From positions 1 through 64,000 of the forward strand of contig DBMO01000069.1 in the NCBI GenBank assembly GCA_002298995.1: 64,000 nucleotides of DNA, read 5' to 3'. Of the stretch, positions 34,908 to 42,684 are shown one piece after another. The notes under the pieces were generated by a model, which made no database searches, had not been told where the DNA came from, and was given only the letters and a program-made list of their open reading frames with translations. Each line of letters begins with the position of its first letter. The first letter of the stretch is position 1. This stretch comes from Desulfarculales bacterium UBA696 (GTDB taxonomy: Bacteria; Desulfobacterota; Syntrophobacteria; Syntrophobacterales; Syntrophobacteraceae). Position numbers and translations under genes: made by a program.

Positions 34908-36239
34908 TTATCCGATAAACTTTTGCAGTCCCCCTCCGCGCTTTCCGGTATTCAGGAATACCCGCAAGGCAGGGTAGAGGTCCGGTTTGTCCTTTATTAC
35001 CACCCCCAGCACGGGGGATGCGCCCCACTGCCCTTCGTAATATGAAAATCCCTCCATCATCCGGGACTGAAGCGGAATCTTTTGCTTAAAAGCATCCATA
35101 AGCGCGGAACCCGAGTGCTCGGCCTGGATTTCACCGTAGCCGAAGTTGGCAACGCCACGCTCCAGCATCTTTTCGAGAGACTTGACGGTTCGCTGGACGT
35201 CCCAATCTTCGCCGTCCGAGAAGTGGAACGGATAGACGTTCCAGCGGTTTGTGGGATACTCCACGTCTATGAGTTCTCTTGCCAGATCGTAGGCCGACCA
35301 GCAGGAAGTGCCTCCCGATTCTCCCTTGTGGAAAAATTCGTGCTCGTCCACGAGCTTTGCCTCTGTGGTGTGGGCTATGAACCTTATTTCCACACGCTGG
35401 TAGATCGTTTTCAGAAAAGAGGTCATCCAGAAGTAAAAGGAGCGGGCGAGGTATTTTTTCATCGTTCCCATGCTGCCCGACACGTCCATCATTGCCAGGA
35501 TGACGGCATTGGAATGGAACTCGGTATCCTCGGTAATAGTGCGGTAGCGCAGGTCGGGGCCGTCGATGTAAATAGCGTTGGATCCTGCCTGCCCTCCGGC
35601 AACAGGCCCGGCATCGAGCATGGCACGCGCCCTCACTGGATCGCCCCCAGCCAAATCCAGTGCCGCCCGGCATTCCTCTTCGCTCTTTCCGGTCATTTCG
35701 GAGAGTGCTTGAACCATCGCCTCGGTTCTTTTTATCGCCTCTTTTATGGTCCGCTTCTTATCGAGTCTCGGGCGGACCCCGTGTTTTTCGAGGGAATCGA
35801 TCCTCCAGCCCTTGAGTATCTTTGTCTCCCTGACCTCCTTTTTCTGAAGGTTTGGGAGCCCGAGGTCGGCCAGCATCATTTCTATCAGCTCAGCCAGGTC
35901 GATCTCGGTCTCCAGATAATCTTCCCCCGGTTCCTCGCCGGGTTTTCCGGCCGGGTCATGTCCGGGCTTGGGGCGGCGCCCGATAACTTTTCCTTCCTCG
36001 CTCTCGCCGCTGCCAAATCCGCCTGACGCCCCGTCCGATTGCCGATGGATGAACCTGTAACTCTTTATTCCGCGTATGGGCACCTTGACGATCTGGTTCT
36101 CCCTCCGGGTGATGATCGCCTCGTCGCTGATGATGTCCGGTAGGTTCCTCCTGATCGCCTCCTTTATCTTTTCGCGGTGCCTGGCGGCATCGGACAGACC
36201 TCTCGGGCTCGAATCGTAATCTGGCTTTAGTACCGCCAT
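34908..36239 (-). CDS. YeaH/YhbH family (DUF444) protein with an extra UBA/EF-Ts-like segment
   Basis: Protein of 443 residues with a C-terminal von Willebrand A-like domain whose MIDAS motif DVSGSMG begins at 252. YeaH-type proteins work with the PrkA kinase in starvation and stress responses. A flexible Gly/Glu-rich linker covers 65-108. Just before the vWA domain, residues about 173-217 contain an inserted three-helix-like stretch, ALSEMTGKSEEECRAALDLA then GGDPVRARAMLDAG. It matches the UBA/TS-N pattern of elongation factor Ts, which I do not associate with this family. The gene lies between prkA and spoVR with 3-base gaps. Confidence 0.92.
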   Translation of the reverse strand: MAVLKPDYDSSPRGLSDAARHREKIKEAIRRNLPDIISDEAIITRRENQIVKVPIRGIKSYRFIHRQSDGASGGFGSGESEEGKVIGRRPKPGHDPAGKPGEEPGEDYLETEIDLAELIEMMLADLGLPNLQKKEVRETKILKGWRIDSLEKHGVRPRLDKKRTIKEAIKRTEAMVQALSEMTGKSEEECRAALDLAGGDPVRARAMLDAGPVAGGQAGSNAIYIDGPDLRYRTITEDTEFHSNAVILAMMDVSGSMGTMKKYLARSFYFWMTSFLKTIYQRVEIRFIAHTTEAKLVDEHEFFHKGESGGTSCWSAYDLARELIDVEYPTNRWNVYPFHFSDGEDWDVQRTVKSLEKMLERGVANFGYGEIQAEHSGSALMDAFKQKIPLQSRMMEGFSYYEGQWGASPVLGVVIKDKPDLYPALRVFLNTGKRGGGLQKFIG

Positions 36240-36242
36240 CGG

Positions 36243-38222
36243 CTATTCCTCCTTCCTTAGCATCTCCCCGACGAAATGCAGGAGGTTATCGGCACAGACC
36301 GGGCAGTAGCCCTTTTCGAGAAGTTTCGAGACAGCGTCGTTTTTCCGCCTCAGGGTCTTAGGGTCTTTGATTCCCCTGTCCGCGAGAGTCAGCGATACAA
36401 TATTCTTGAGGTCGGCCATGAGCTTCTTTTCAATGGCTTCCTGGAGGGGCAGGTATGTCTTGAAATCAAACCTCTCGCCCCGGTCTATGGCATCGGCTTT
36501 GAAGACGAACAGTCCCTGTCGAAATTCCCTTTTCGCAACTTCCGATATTCCGATCATCTCTTCGATCGATCTCATGAGCTTCTCATCGGGTTCCTGTTCT
36601 TCCTGGGTCACCGGATCGATGATCTTCTTTTTGAGGCAGAATGCCGTGGCGTTGCGGATGTAGTTGTCAAAAAGCGCCTGAGCCTGGTCCTCGTAGGCAA
36701 ACAGAAAAGCCCGGTTTACTTCCTTTCTTGCCTCGCCGCGGTACTCCGAAAGCGCGCTACCCTTTTCGCTGGTAAGAAGGGAGAGATAGCGGCCTTTTTC
36801 TTCCTCGGAAAAGCCGATATGGTGTTCGAACTGGTGCTTCAAAGCCCGAATGATATCAACCGGATTGATGCACCCGCTCGCGTTTACCGCGGACCCGAGC
36901 GCGATATTCAGGGCATTCATCACAAAGCGCGGGCTGATGCCGTTCATTCCCTCGCCCCTTTCCTTGCCCTCCAGCCGAAGCTTCTTCACGTTAACCGGAT
37001 CTTTTTCCTTCTCCATTATCGTCTGGCCGTCATAATACCGTGCTTTCTTTATTAGTTCGGGACAGAGGTTGGATGGTATCAGGCGGGTCAGTATGCTGAA
37101 CAGCGCGGCTGTCTCGAGGGTTTGTGGCGCGATATGGACCTTTCCGTGGAATTCGCTCCTCGCTATGAGCTTTTTGTAAATCGAGACTTCGTCACGAACT
37201 TTGAGGTTGTAGGGTACGAATATAGGGTACATCCTGTCGTGAAGGGCCTCATTTTCCTTGTTGGCTTTGAATTTTTCGAATTCCGTCTGGTTGGTATGGC
37301 TTAGGATAACGGTATCTATATAGATTTGAGGAAAGCCGGGCGCCTTGATAAGCTGTTCCTGAGCCACCGTAATAAGAACATAGTGGAATTTGATATCGCA
37401 CTTTAAAATTTCAATATATTCAATCAGACCCCGGTTGGCGACCTGGAGTTCGCCGTCGAACTTGTAACCGAGGGGATGGGCTTCGCCATATCGGGTTATC
37501 TTTCCCAAATCCACCCTGCCTATCAGCTCCGAGATGTCCTGGTTCTTGGGATCGGAGGGCTGAAAGGTCCCTATTCCCACCCGGTCCTGCTCGCTAAGGC
37601 GTATCTGCACAACGGGCATGCTCTCCCATGTATAGTGGCCGAGCTGATCGCTGCACTGGCTGTCCTCTTCGAGCCTGCATTTGCACACCGGACACAGCTC
37701 CCCCTCTATCTTTACCCCCAGAATTTTCTCAAATTCGGGCCTCAGCGAATGGGGAATGAGGTGCAAAGGCTCTTCGTGAATCGGGCAGCCCTTGATGGCG
37801 TAGACAGGGGTGTCGAGCTTTTCAAGGCCAGAGCGAAGCAGCGTGGCTATTGTGGATTTTCCCGAGGAAACCGGGCCGACAAGTATAAGTATCCGTTTGC
37901 CCGTCTCGGTGCGGTTGGCCCCCGCCCTAAAAAAGCGCACCAGATCGTGCAACGGTTCTTCTATCCCGAAAATTTCTTCCGAAAAAAAAGCGTAACTAAC
38001 CAGGTCTTCGTAATGAGGGAGTTTTTCCTGTTCAGTTGCTCCTCGTACCCCCTTTGATATTATCATATCGTATACCCGCGCCGGCGCCGTTCGTCCTATG
38101 TTGGGATTTTCGGCAACCATTGCGAGATATTCCCTGAATGTGCCTTCCCAAAGCGACTTGCTCAATCCGGATCTCCGGATCAGAGCCTCCAATGACTGAA
38201 GGATTCCCTCTTTGGTTTCCAT
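36243..38222 (-). CDS. PrkA family AAA protein / serine kinase
   Basis: YeaG/PrkA protein of 659 residues (start ATG 38222 after GGGG; GTG 38231 is possible). The N-terminal AAA domain has P-loop GPVSSGKS at 116-123. A CPVCKC ... C stretch near 177-195 suggests a small metal site. The C-terminal PrkA kinase-like domain follows, and the protein ends with CPVCADNLLHFVGEMLRKEE. Reported as a Ser kinase in Bacillus and enterics, with later work suggesting protease activity. First gene of the prkA-yeaH-spoVR operon. Confidence 0.94.
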   Translation of the reverse strand: METKEGILQSLEALIRRSGLSKSLWEGTFREYLAMVAENPNIGRTAPARVYDMIISKGVRGATEQEKLPHYEDLVSYAFFSEEIFGIEEPLHDLVRFFRAGANRTETGKRILILVGPVSSGKSTIATLLRSGLEKLDTPVYAIKGCPIHEEPLHLIPHSLRPEFEKILGVKIEGELCPVCKCRLEEDSQCSDQLGHYTWESMPVVQIRLSEQDRVGIGTFQPSDPKNQDISELIGRVDLGKITRYGEAHPLGYKFDGELQVANRGLIEYIEILKCDIKFHYVLITVAQEQLIKAPGFPQIYIDTVILSHTNQTEFEKFKANKENEALHDRMYPIFVPYNLKVRDEVSIYKKLIARSEFHGKVHIAPQTLETAALFSILTRLIPSNLCPELIKKARYYDGQTIMEKEKDPVNVKKLRLEGKERGEGMNGISPRFVMNALNIALGSAVNASGCINPVDIIRALKHQFEHHIGFSEEEKGRYLSLLTSEKGSALSEYRGEARKEVNRAFLFAYEDQAQALFDNYIRNATAFCLKKKIIDPVTQEEQEPDEKLMRSIEEMIGISEVAKREFRQGLFVFKADAIDRGERFDFKTYLPLQEAIEKKLMADLKNIVSLTLADRGIKDPKTLRRKNDAVSKLLEKGYCPVCADNLLHFVGEMLRKEE

Positions 38223-38826
38223 CTTCCCCACCCCCTTGGCCCGGCAGGTCGGGATATATTCCTCATAAACCCCCTGGGCCCGCTATTGTTCAGCTCGGGT
38301 CGCAAGCGGCCGGCACAATCGAATCCCACTCCATTGATTTGTGAAATAACGTGCAGGTTCTGCTCTCTTGGAGAACAACTGTACAGTTACCGGTTTTCCT
38401 TGGCTGCATCCATTACCCGAGCCGAATCGCAATAAGTTTTTAGCCTCTATACTCATATTAATCATTTTCCATGGGTTAGTACTTACTTTTACAGATATTC
38501 TTGCCTCTTCATAACCTATTGAAATGACGCAAAAAGATGTCAAAGCGTCTACACGGACGAGGAAAATTTGTTATCAGATGTCCCAGCAATTGTAAAAAAT
38601 TGTAAAGGACTACAATGTTGCCAGTGATAAACGACTGATGATTACTAGAGGATTGAGGAATTCAGGATTGAGGGATTGAGGAATTTTGGCCACTCCCTAT
38701 TGCAAAGGACGCCGGAGATGCGGTCGCAGGTTGGGTTGAGCGCGCAATTGTTTCAACGCTTGCGATGGATTGGTGGCAAGCGAAACCAACGCTCCGCGCC
38801 GGTGTCAGTTTTCGCTCCCGCTCGCC
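38223..38826. other. 604-base gap upstream of prkA
   Basis: No supported gene. A 13-base direct repeat GGATTGAGGAATT occurs at 38650-38662 and 38673-38685, with a related copy between. The central part (about 38400-38600) is AT-rich and would suit promoter and regulator sites for the stress operon, but no clear sigma-70 or sigma-54 site was identified. An 86-codon minus-strand frame at 38283-38543 has no recognisable family. Confidence 0.45.
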
Positions 38827-39243
38827 TTATCTTGCCCCCTGCCAGTTCCGGTACAGGGTCCTGAGTTGCTGGAAGCGGTCATGGCCGAGGAGTTTCCGCA
38901 CTTCGAGCGAGTAGCTGAAGCGGGTTGCGGCAAGCTTGGTCCTGGTGCTCTCGAGCGTCTTCATCTGGGCGGCGGCGGCCTTCTCGTTCAGGTCCTTTTG
39001 CTGGATCATCGCGTCAAGGTCGCGGCTTTCCTGCTCGAGCTGCTTCTTAAGGTCGGCAAGCCTCTGCCGGTTTTCCTCAAAAAGCTTGTCGAGTTCGTTT
39101 GTTTGCTGATCCGTTATATTCAATGCATCCGAAAAATATGGGACCCGCCACCATTTGCCGGGAGGTATTTCCGAAGCCCCGGAGATCAAGGGGGCGAGGA
39201 GGAATGCGGTTACGAGCAGCGATATGGTAAATTTCTTGGGCAT
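38827..39243 (-). CDS. Spy/CpxP-like periplasmic protein
   Basis: Protein of 138 residues with a signal peptide (hydrophobic 6-22, likely cleavage near SGA-SEI). The mature part is almost all helix, with the LTxxQ-like start NITDQQTNELDKLFEENRQR and long charged helices. This matches heavy-metal-resistance/Spy-type periplasmic chaperone or sensor proteins. Third gene behind the ECF sigma and anti-sigma genes (18-base gap), so it is probably a regulated envelope-stress target or co-sensor. Confidence 0.78.
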   Translation of the reverse strand: MPKKFTISLLVTAFLLAPLISGASEIPPGKWWRVPYFSDALNITDQQTNELDKLFEENRQRLADLKKQLEQESRDLDAMIQQKDLNEKAAAAQMKTLESTRTKLAATRFSYSLEVRKLLGHDRFQQLRTLYRNWQGAR

Positions 39244-39261
39244 CTTTCAAATCCGCCGTCT

Positions 39262-39795
39262 TTAGGTGAGAGCCTTCTCATCCACCACATTTGGCAGCTT
39301 ACTGTCCTGTTTCTGTGGATCGTCGGGTCCGTCCTGGTCGAAATCGGAGATATCAACATAGAACCGGGGAAGAGGGTTCTGCTCGAGATTTTCAATTTCA
39401 GCCATAAATCTTTCGTCCTGGAGCATTTCCAGATAGATTGTCTCCATTGGCGCCCTCTTGCCGGGTTTATGCAGATCAATGAATTGAGGAAAAAGAAAAA
39501 AAGCCAGCAATGAAGCGGCGACAAGCCCCATGCCCATGGAGGGGCGAACTTTCCACTTCCACTGAAAAGAGTAGGGTTCAGGATCGGCTAAAACCGGCTT
39601 TCTGAACGAGGCAGGCGCAACTTCGCGGGAAAACTTGCCGAAAATGGACAACTCCCGCTCGATGGCCTCTTTTTGGGCGCGGCATTCGAGGCATTCGGCG
39701 AGGTGGCGGCGCTCTGGGAATCCAATTTCCCGCTCCTCCACGATTGCCGCGATTATCCGTTCTTCATCAAGATGGTCTGCCATCTTTTTCGCCAT
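39262..39795 (-). CDS. Anti-sigma factor with zinc-binding domain
   Basis: Membrane-anchored anti-sigma factor of 177 residues from ATG 39795, which is preceded by GGAGAAGG. The cytoplasmic N-terminal ZAS motif is H31-x3-C35-x2-C38 (RRHLAECLEC), likely binding the ECF sigma encoded just upstream. One membrane helix spans about 84-105 and is followed by an acidic periplasmic tail. The gene overlaps the sigma gene by 29 bases, so the two are translated together. Confidence 0.85.
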   Translation of the reverse strand: MAKKMADHLDEERIIAAIVEEREIGFPERRHLAECLECRAQKEAIERELSIFGKFSREVAPASFRKPVLADPEPYSFQWKWKVRPSMGMGLVAASLLAFFLFPQFIDLHKPGKRAPMETIYLEMLQDERFMAEIENLEQNPLPRFYVDISDFDQDGPDDPQKQDSKLPNVVDEKALT

Positions 39796-40423
39796 GTCCT
39801 TCTCCTTCCAGAAAATCAACCATTGCCGAGTCGTCCCTGAACTTCTTGATAGCCCTGTAAAGATGAGTTTTTACGGCACTTTCGCTCTTTTTGAGCACCT
39901 CGGCAATTTCCCTCAGGTTGAAATTGTCAACGAACCGGAGGAAGAAAACCTCTCTTTCCATTGGTGAGAACCGCTTTGAAAGCTGCTTCACATGATCCCA
40001 GAATTCATCGCGGATAACCCTGTCCAGGGCGCTTGGATTCAGATGAGGAGCGACATCGGCCTGGTCGGCTTCGGTCTGGCTATCCGAAATCCCGAAGAAA
40101 GTCAGGAATTTCTTTTTCCGGTGAAAGTCCCTGACCCTGTTAAGGGCTATCCGGTAGAGCCATGGACGGAATTTGTCCGAGTCCTTCAACTGGGGAAGAT
40201 ACCTGAATGCGGCCAGAAAAATGTCCTGCACAAGGTCTTCCGAATCCATCCGGGAACGGGTGCGGAAAAACGCCAGCCGGAAAACCTCTCTCTGGTAAAG
40301 GACGATCAGCTCCTCGAAGGCATTCCTGTCCCCCGCCCTGGCACGGTCTACAAGCACCGAAACCTGGTTGGCGCTGCCCGGAGCGGGTGAGGTCCCCGTT
40401 TCTGAGTCTTCCGGATAGGTCAT
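39767..40423 (-). CDS. ECF sigma factor (RpoE-like)
   Basis: Sigma-70 family group 4 regulator of 218 residues. Region 2 (about 25-95) has the DSEDLVQDIFLAAFRYL motif for core and -10 binding. Region 4 (about 145-200) has the FVDNFNLREIAEVLKKSESA helix-turn-helix for -35 recognition. The first 20 residues are non-conserved, so a shorter start is possible. It heads a sigma, anti-sigma and Spy-like operon, an envelope-stress arrangement. Confidence 0.93.
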   Translation of the reverse strand: MTYPEDSETGTSPAPGSANQVSVLVDRARAGDRNAFEELIVLYQREVFRLAFFRTRSRMDSEDLVQDIFLAAFRYLPQLKDSDKFRPWLYRIALNRVRDFHRKKKFLTFFGISDSQTEADQADVAPHLNPSALDRVIRDEFWDHVKQLSKRFSPMEREVFFLRFVDNFNLREIAEVLKKSESAVKTHLYRAIKKFRDDSAMVDFLEGEGHGEKDGRPS

Positions 40424-40633
40424 TGCGGATAGAACGCATCCCGTGGAGTAATGGATTTTCTCCCCCTTGTCATGCCTGTATTAATATTCCACTTTGCCCC
40501 GCTTGCAAACATGCAAATCCGGAAAGACCGCTTTTACTTTAGATAACGCGCGGAATCCGAAATTAGTTTACAAATCGCGGATTTTTTATCGAAGAGGCGC
40601 GAAGGAATTAGGGTAGAGGGCGGGAAACGAAAA

Positions 40634-40661
40634 GGCGCGCTCCGCGAATGCGAAGCGCGCC
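40634..40661 (-). terminator. Rho-independent terminator of yacL
   Basis: An 8-bp stem GGCGCGCT/AGCGCGCC with a 12-base loop is followed on the minus strand by TTTTCGTTT. It lies 26 bases after the stop of the PIN-TRAM gene. Confidence 0.78.
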
Positions 40662-40687
40662 CTAAAGTGCTTGATGAAAACCACGCA

Positions 40688-41719
40688 TCAGTGCTGACGC
40701 GCGATATCGGAGTCCTTGAGCGTCGTAAAAATCAGGCGCCCGGCAGTGGTCTGGAGAATACTGGTAACCGAGACCTCGACTTCCTTGCCAAGGTGCCTGC
40801 TCGCGTTTTCCACGACTACCATGGTCCCGTCTTCGAGATAAGCGATTCCCTGGCCCTGCTCCTTTCCTTCCTTGAGGATCTGGAGCCGGAGCACCTCGCC
40901 CGGCAGAACCACGGGTTTTAGCGCATTGGCGAGCTGGTTGATGTTCAGTACGCGAATTCCCTGAACCTCGGCCACTTTCGACAGGTTGTAGTCGTTGGTA
41001 ACGATCTTGGCATTGAGCCTGAGCCCCAAGGCAACAAGCTTTGCGTCAACGTCATTGATGTTTTCAAAATCCTGCCTGTCTATCTTGACTTCAACTGTTT
41101 TTTCCTGCTGCAGGCGCTTGATTATATCAAGGCCACGCCGCCCCCTCACTCGCCTAGTCGGGTCGGGACTGTCAGCTATATGCTGCAGTTCCTGGAGCAC
41201 AAATTCAGGTATTACCAGCACTCCTCCCAAAAAACCCGTCTCGACGATGTCCGCTATCCGGCCATCGATTATCACACTGGTGTCGAGGATCTTCGTCAGC
41301 GGATTGCCGCGATGCGCTCCCCTGACCCACGACCAATTAGGGATGCGAAACTCATCTATTTTAAAAGTGCCAAGTACTATTCCGATATAGCCAAAAATGC
41401 AGGATAAAATGACGTAGATAACGACGCTGATAGTCGTGTTCTGGACGCTGGCAAAGGCAAAACCTATAAGCTTTGCCATGAAAAGGCCCAGCACGAGTCC
41501 AATCGTCCCGCCCGCAAGAACTTTGAGCGGGATCTTTTTTATAAGCTTTTCAACCGAGAGAGCGCCGAGGGCGAAAAAAATACCCGACAGCACTCCTGCC
41601 CAGGGTACCCACGGATGACCAGCGAACGTGGTCAACATTAGCTGGTCCGCGATAAGGTACCCGCCAAAGGCGCAGATAACGACCAGCGCCAATTTAAAAA
41701 CAAGCCAACCCCACTTCAA
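40688..41719 (-). CDS. PIN-TRAM membrane ATPase-like protein, YacL family
   Basis: Protein of 343 residues with four membrane helices in residues 5-118 and a PIN nuclease-like domain at about 145-265. Its acidic residues are in LDTSVIID (D146), the DVDAKLVALG segment, and the TNDYNL segment. A TRAM RNA-binding domain is at about 275-333. YacL proteins are inferred membrane-bound ribonucleases of uncertain substrate. The gene lies downstream of carD on the same strand, a conserved pairing. Confidence 0.9.
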   Translation of the reverse strand: MKWGWLVFKLALVVICAFGGYLIADQLMLTTFAGHPWVPWAGVLSGIFFALGALSVEKLIKKIPLKVLAGGTIGLVLGLFMAKLIGFAFASVQNTTISVVIYVILSCIFGYIGIVLGTFKIDEFRIPNWSWVRGAHRGNPLTKILDTSVIIDGRIADIVETGFLGGVLVIPEFVLQELQHIADSPDPTRRVRGRRGLDIIKRLQQEKTVEVKIDRQDFENINDVDAKLVALGLRLNAKIVTNDYNLSKVAEVQGIRVLNINQLANALKPVVLPGEVLRLQILKEGKEQGQGIAYLEDGTMVVVENASRHLGKEVEVSVTSILQTTAGRLIFTTLKDSDIARQH

Positions 41720-41851
41720 TCATCTCACCCCCTTTCATATAAAATATGCGGGTAAAGGCACGTAAATGCCAGTCCGGGGAAGGTTTAAACTTCCGGATTT
41801 GTTGATCTGCGAATCAAGGTGTTCAGGAAGGACACGGCGCCCGCCGAGGGG

Positions 41852-42331
41852 CTACCTTAATAGTTCGAATATGGATCTTTCTATGTCATCCTCGGTCGTT
41901 TCCTGAACGATCGAGAGTTCCTTTAAAAGAAGGGTCCTCGCCGTGTCCAGCATCTTCCTCTCACCGAAAGACAGCTCCTTGTCTCCCTTCAACACGGTAA
42001 GGTCCCGTAGGACTTCCGCAAGTTCATAGATCGATCCCGTTTTGATTTTCTCCATATACTCGCGGTAACGACGATTCCAAGTCCCTCCATTAACGGATAC
42101 TTCCCTCCGCAATAAAATATCGAAAACCCGAGGGATGTCGTTTTGTGTAATCAGCCCTCGCAATCCGACTGTCTCGGCATTCGGAACGGGGATCATGATT
42201 TTCATATCATTTTCGAGGATGCGCATAATATAGAAGTCTTGATTTCTGCCCCCGATACTCTTCGATTCGATCGATTCTATCTTTCCCACGCCGTGTGCCG
42301 GGTAAACAGCCAGATCGCCGATTTTAAACAT
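41852..42331 (-). CDS. carD: CarD family transcription regulator
   Basis: CarD/CdnL protein of 159 residues that binds the RNA polymerase beta lobe and stabilises open promoter complexes, often at rRNA genes. ATG 42331 lies 7 bases after GGGAGG and gives MFKIGDLAVYPAHGVGKI, the Tudor-like RNAP-interacting domain (about 1-60). The helical DNA-contacting domain follows. A longer frame to 42382 is not family-like. Confidence 0.93.
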   Translation of the reverse strand: MFKIGDLAVYPAHGVGKIESIESKSIGGRNQDFYIMRILENDMKIMIPVPNAETVGLRGLITQNDIPRVFDILLRREVSVNGGTWNRRYREYMEKIKTGSIYELAEVLRDLTVLKGDKELSFGERKMLDTARTLLLKELSIVQETTEDDIERSIFELLR

Positions 42332-42684
42332 TAAGTTCCTCCCTGCTTTCGGAAGCCTGCCAGACCTAGAGATGCGGAGCAATACTATTTTACCACTAAC
42401 GTGGGGAAAGAAAAAGGGCTAACTGGACATGCAACGATCGAAGGCCGGGGAGCACCATGTCAAAGAAAATACGGGGAAAAGTGATTAATATTTTCGATTC
42501 AGGTGAGCGTCTCAAGCCGGGCTCATTGATGCCTCATTAGACCGGTGTGCACCGGAAACAAAAAGATCCGGCCATTGGCAAGCAATAGATATTCTAACCC
42601 ACCGTGAGGCAACAATACAGGAAATTTTTCGGTGCGGCCCATTACCGCATTTATAAGACGGCCAAAAAAATTGGGCCCTCATCG
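42332..42684. other. 353-base gap between carD and the UPF0182 gene
   Basis: No gene found. It contains a perfect hairpin CCGGTGTGCACCGG at 42542-42555 without a T-run. It lies upstream of carD and downstream of the UPF0182 gene, both on the minus strand, so it probably holds the carD promoter; only a weak -10-like TAAAAT near 42386 was seen. Confidence 0.35.

Noticed and set aside
38283..38543. 86-codon minus-strand ORF upstream of prkA
   Set aside because: No ribosome site, family or coding-style composition; left as intergenic.
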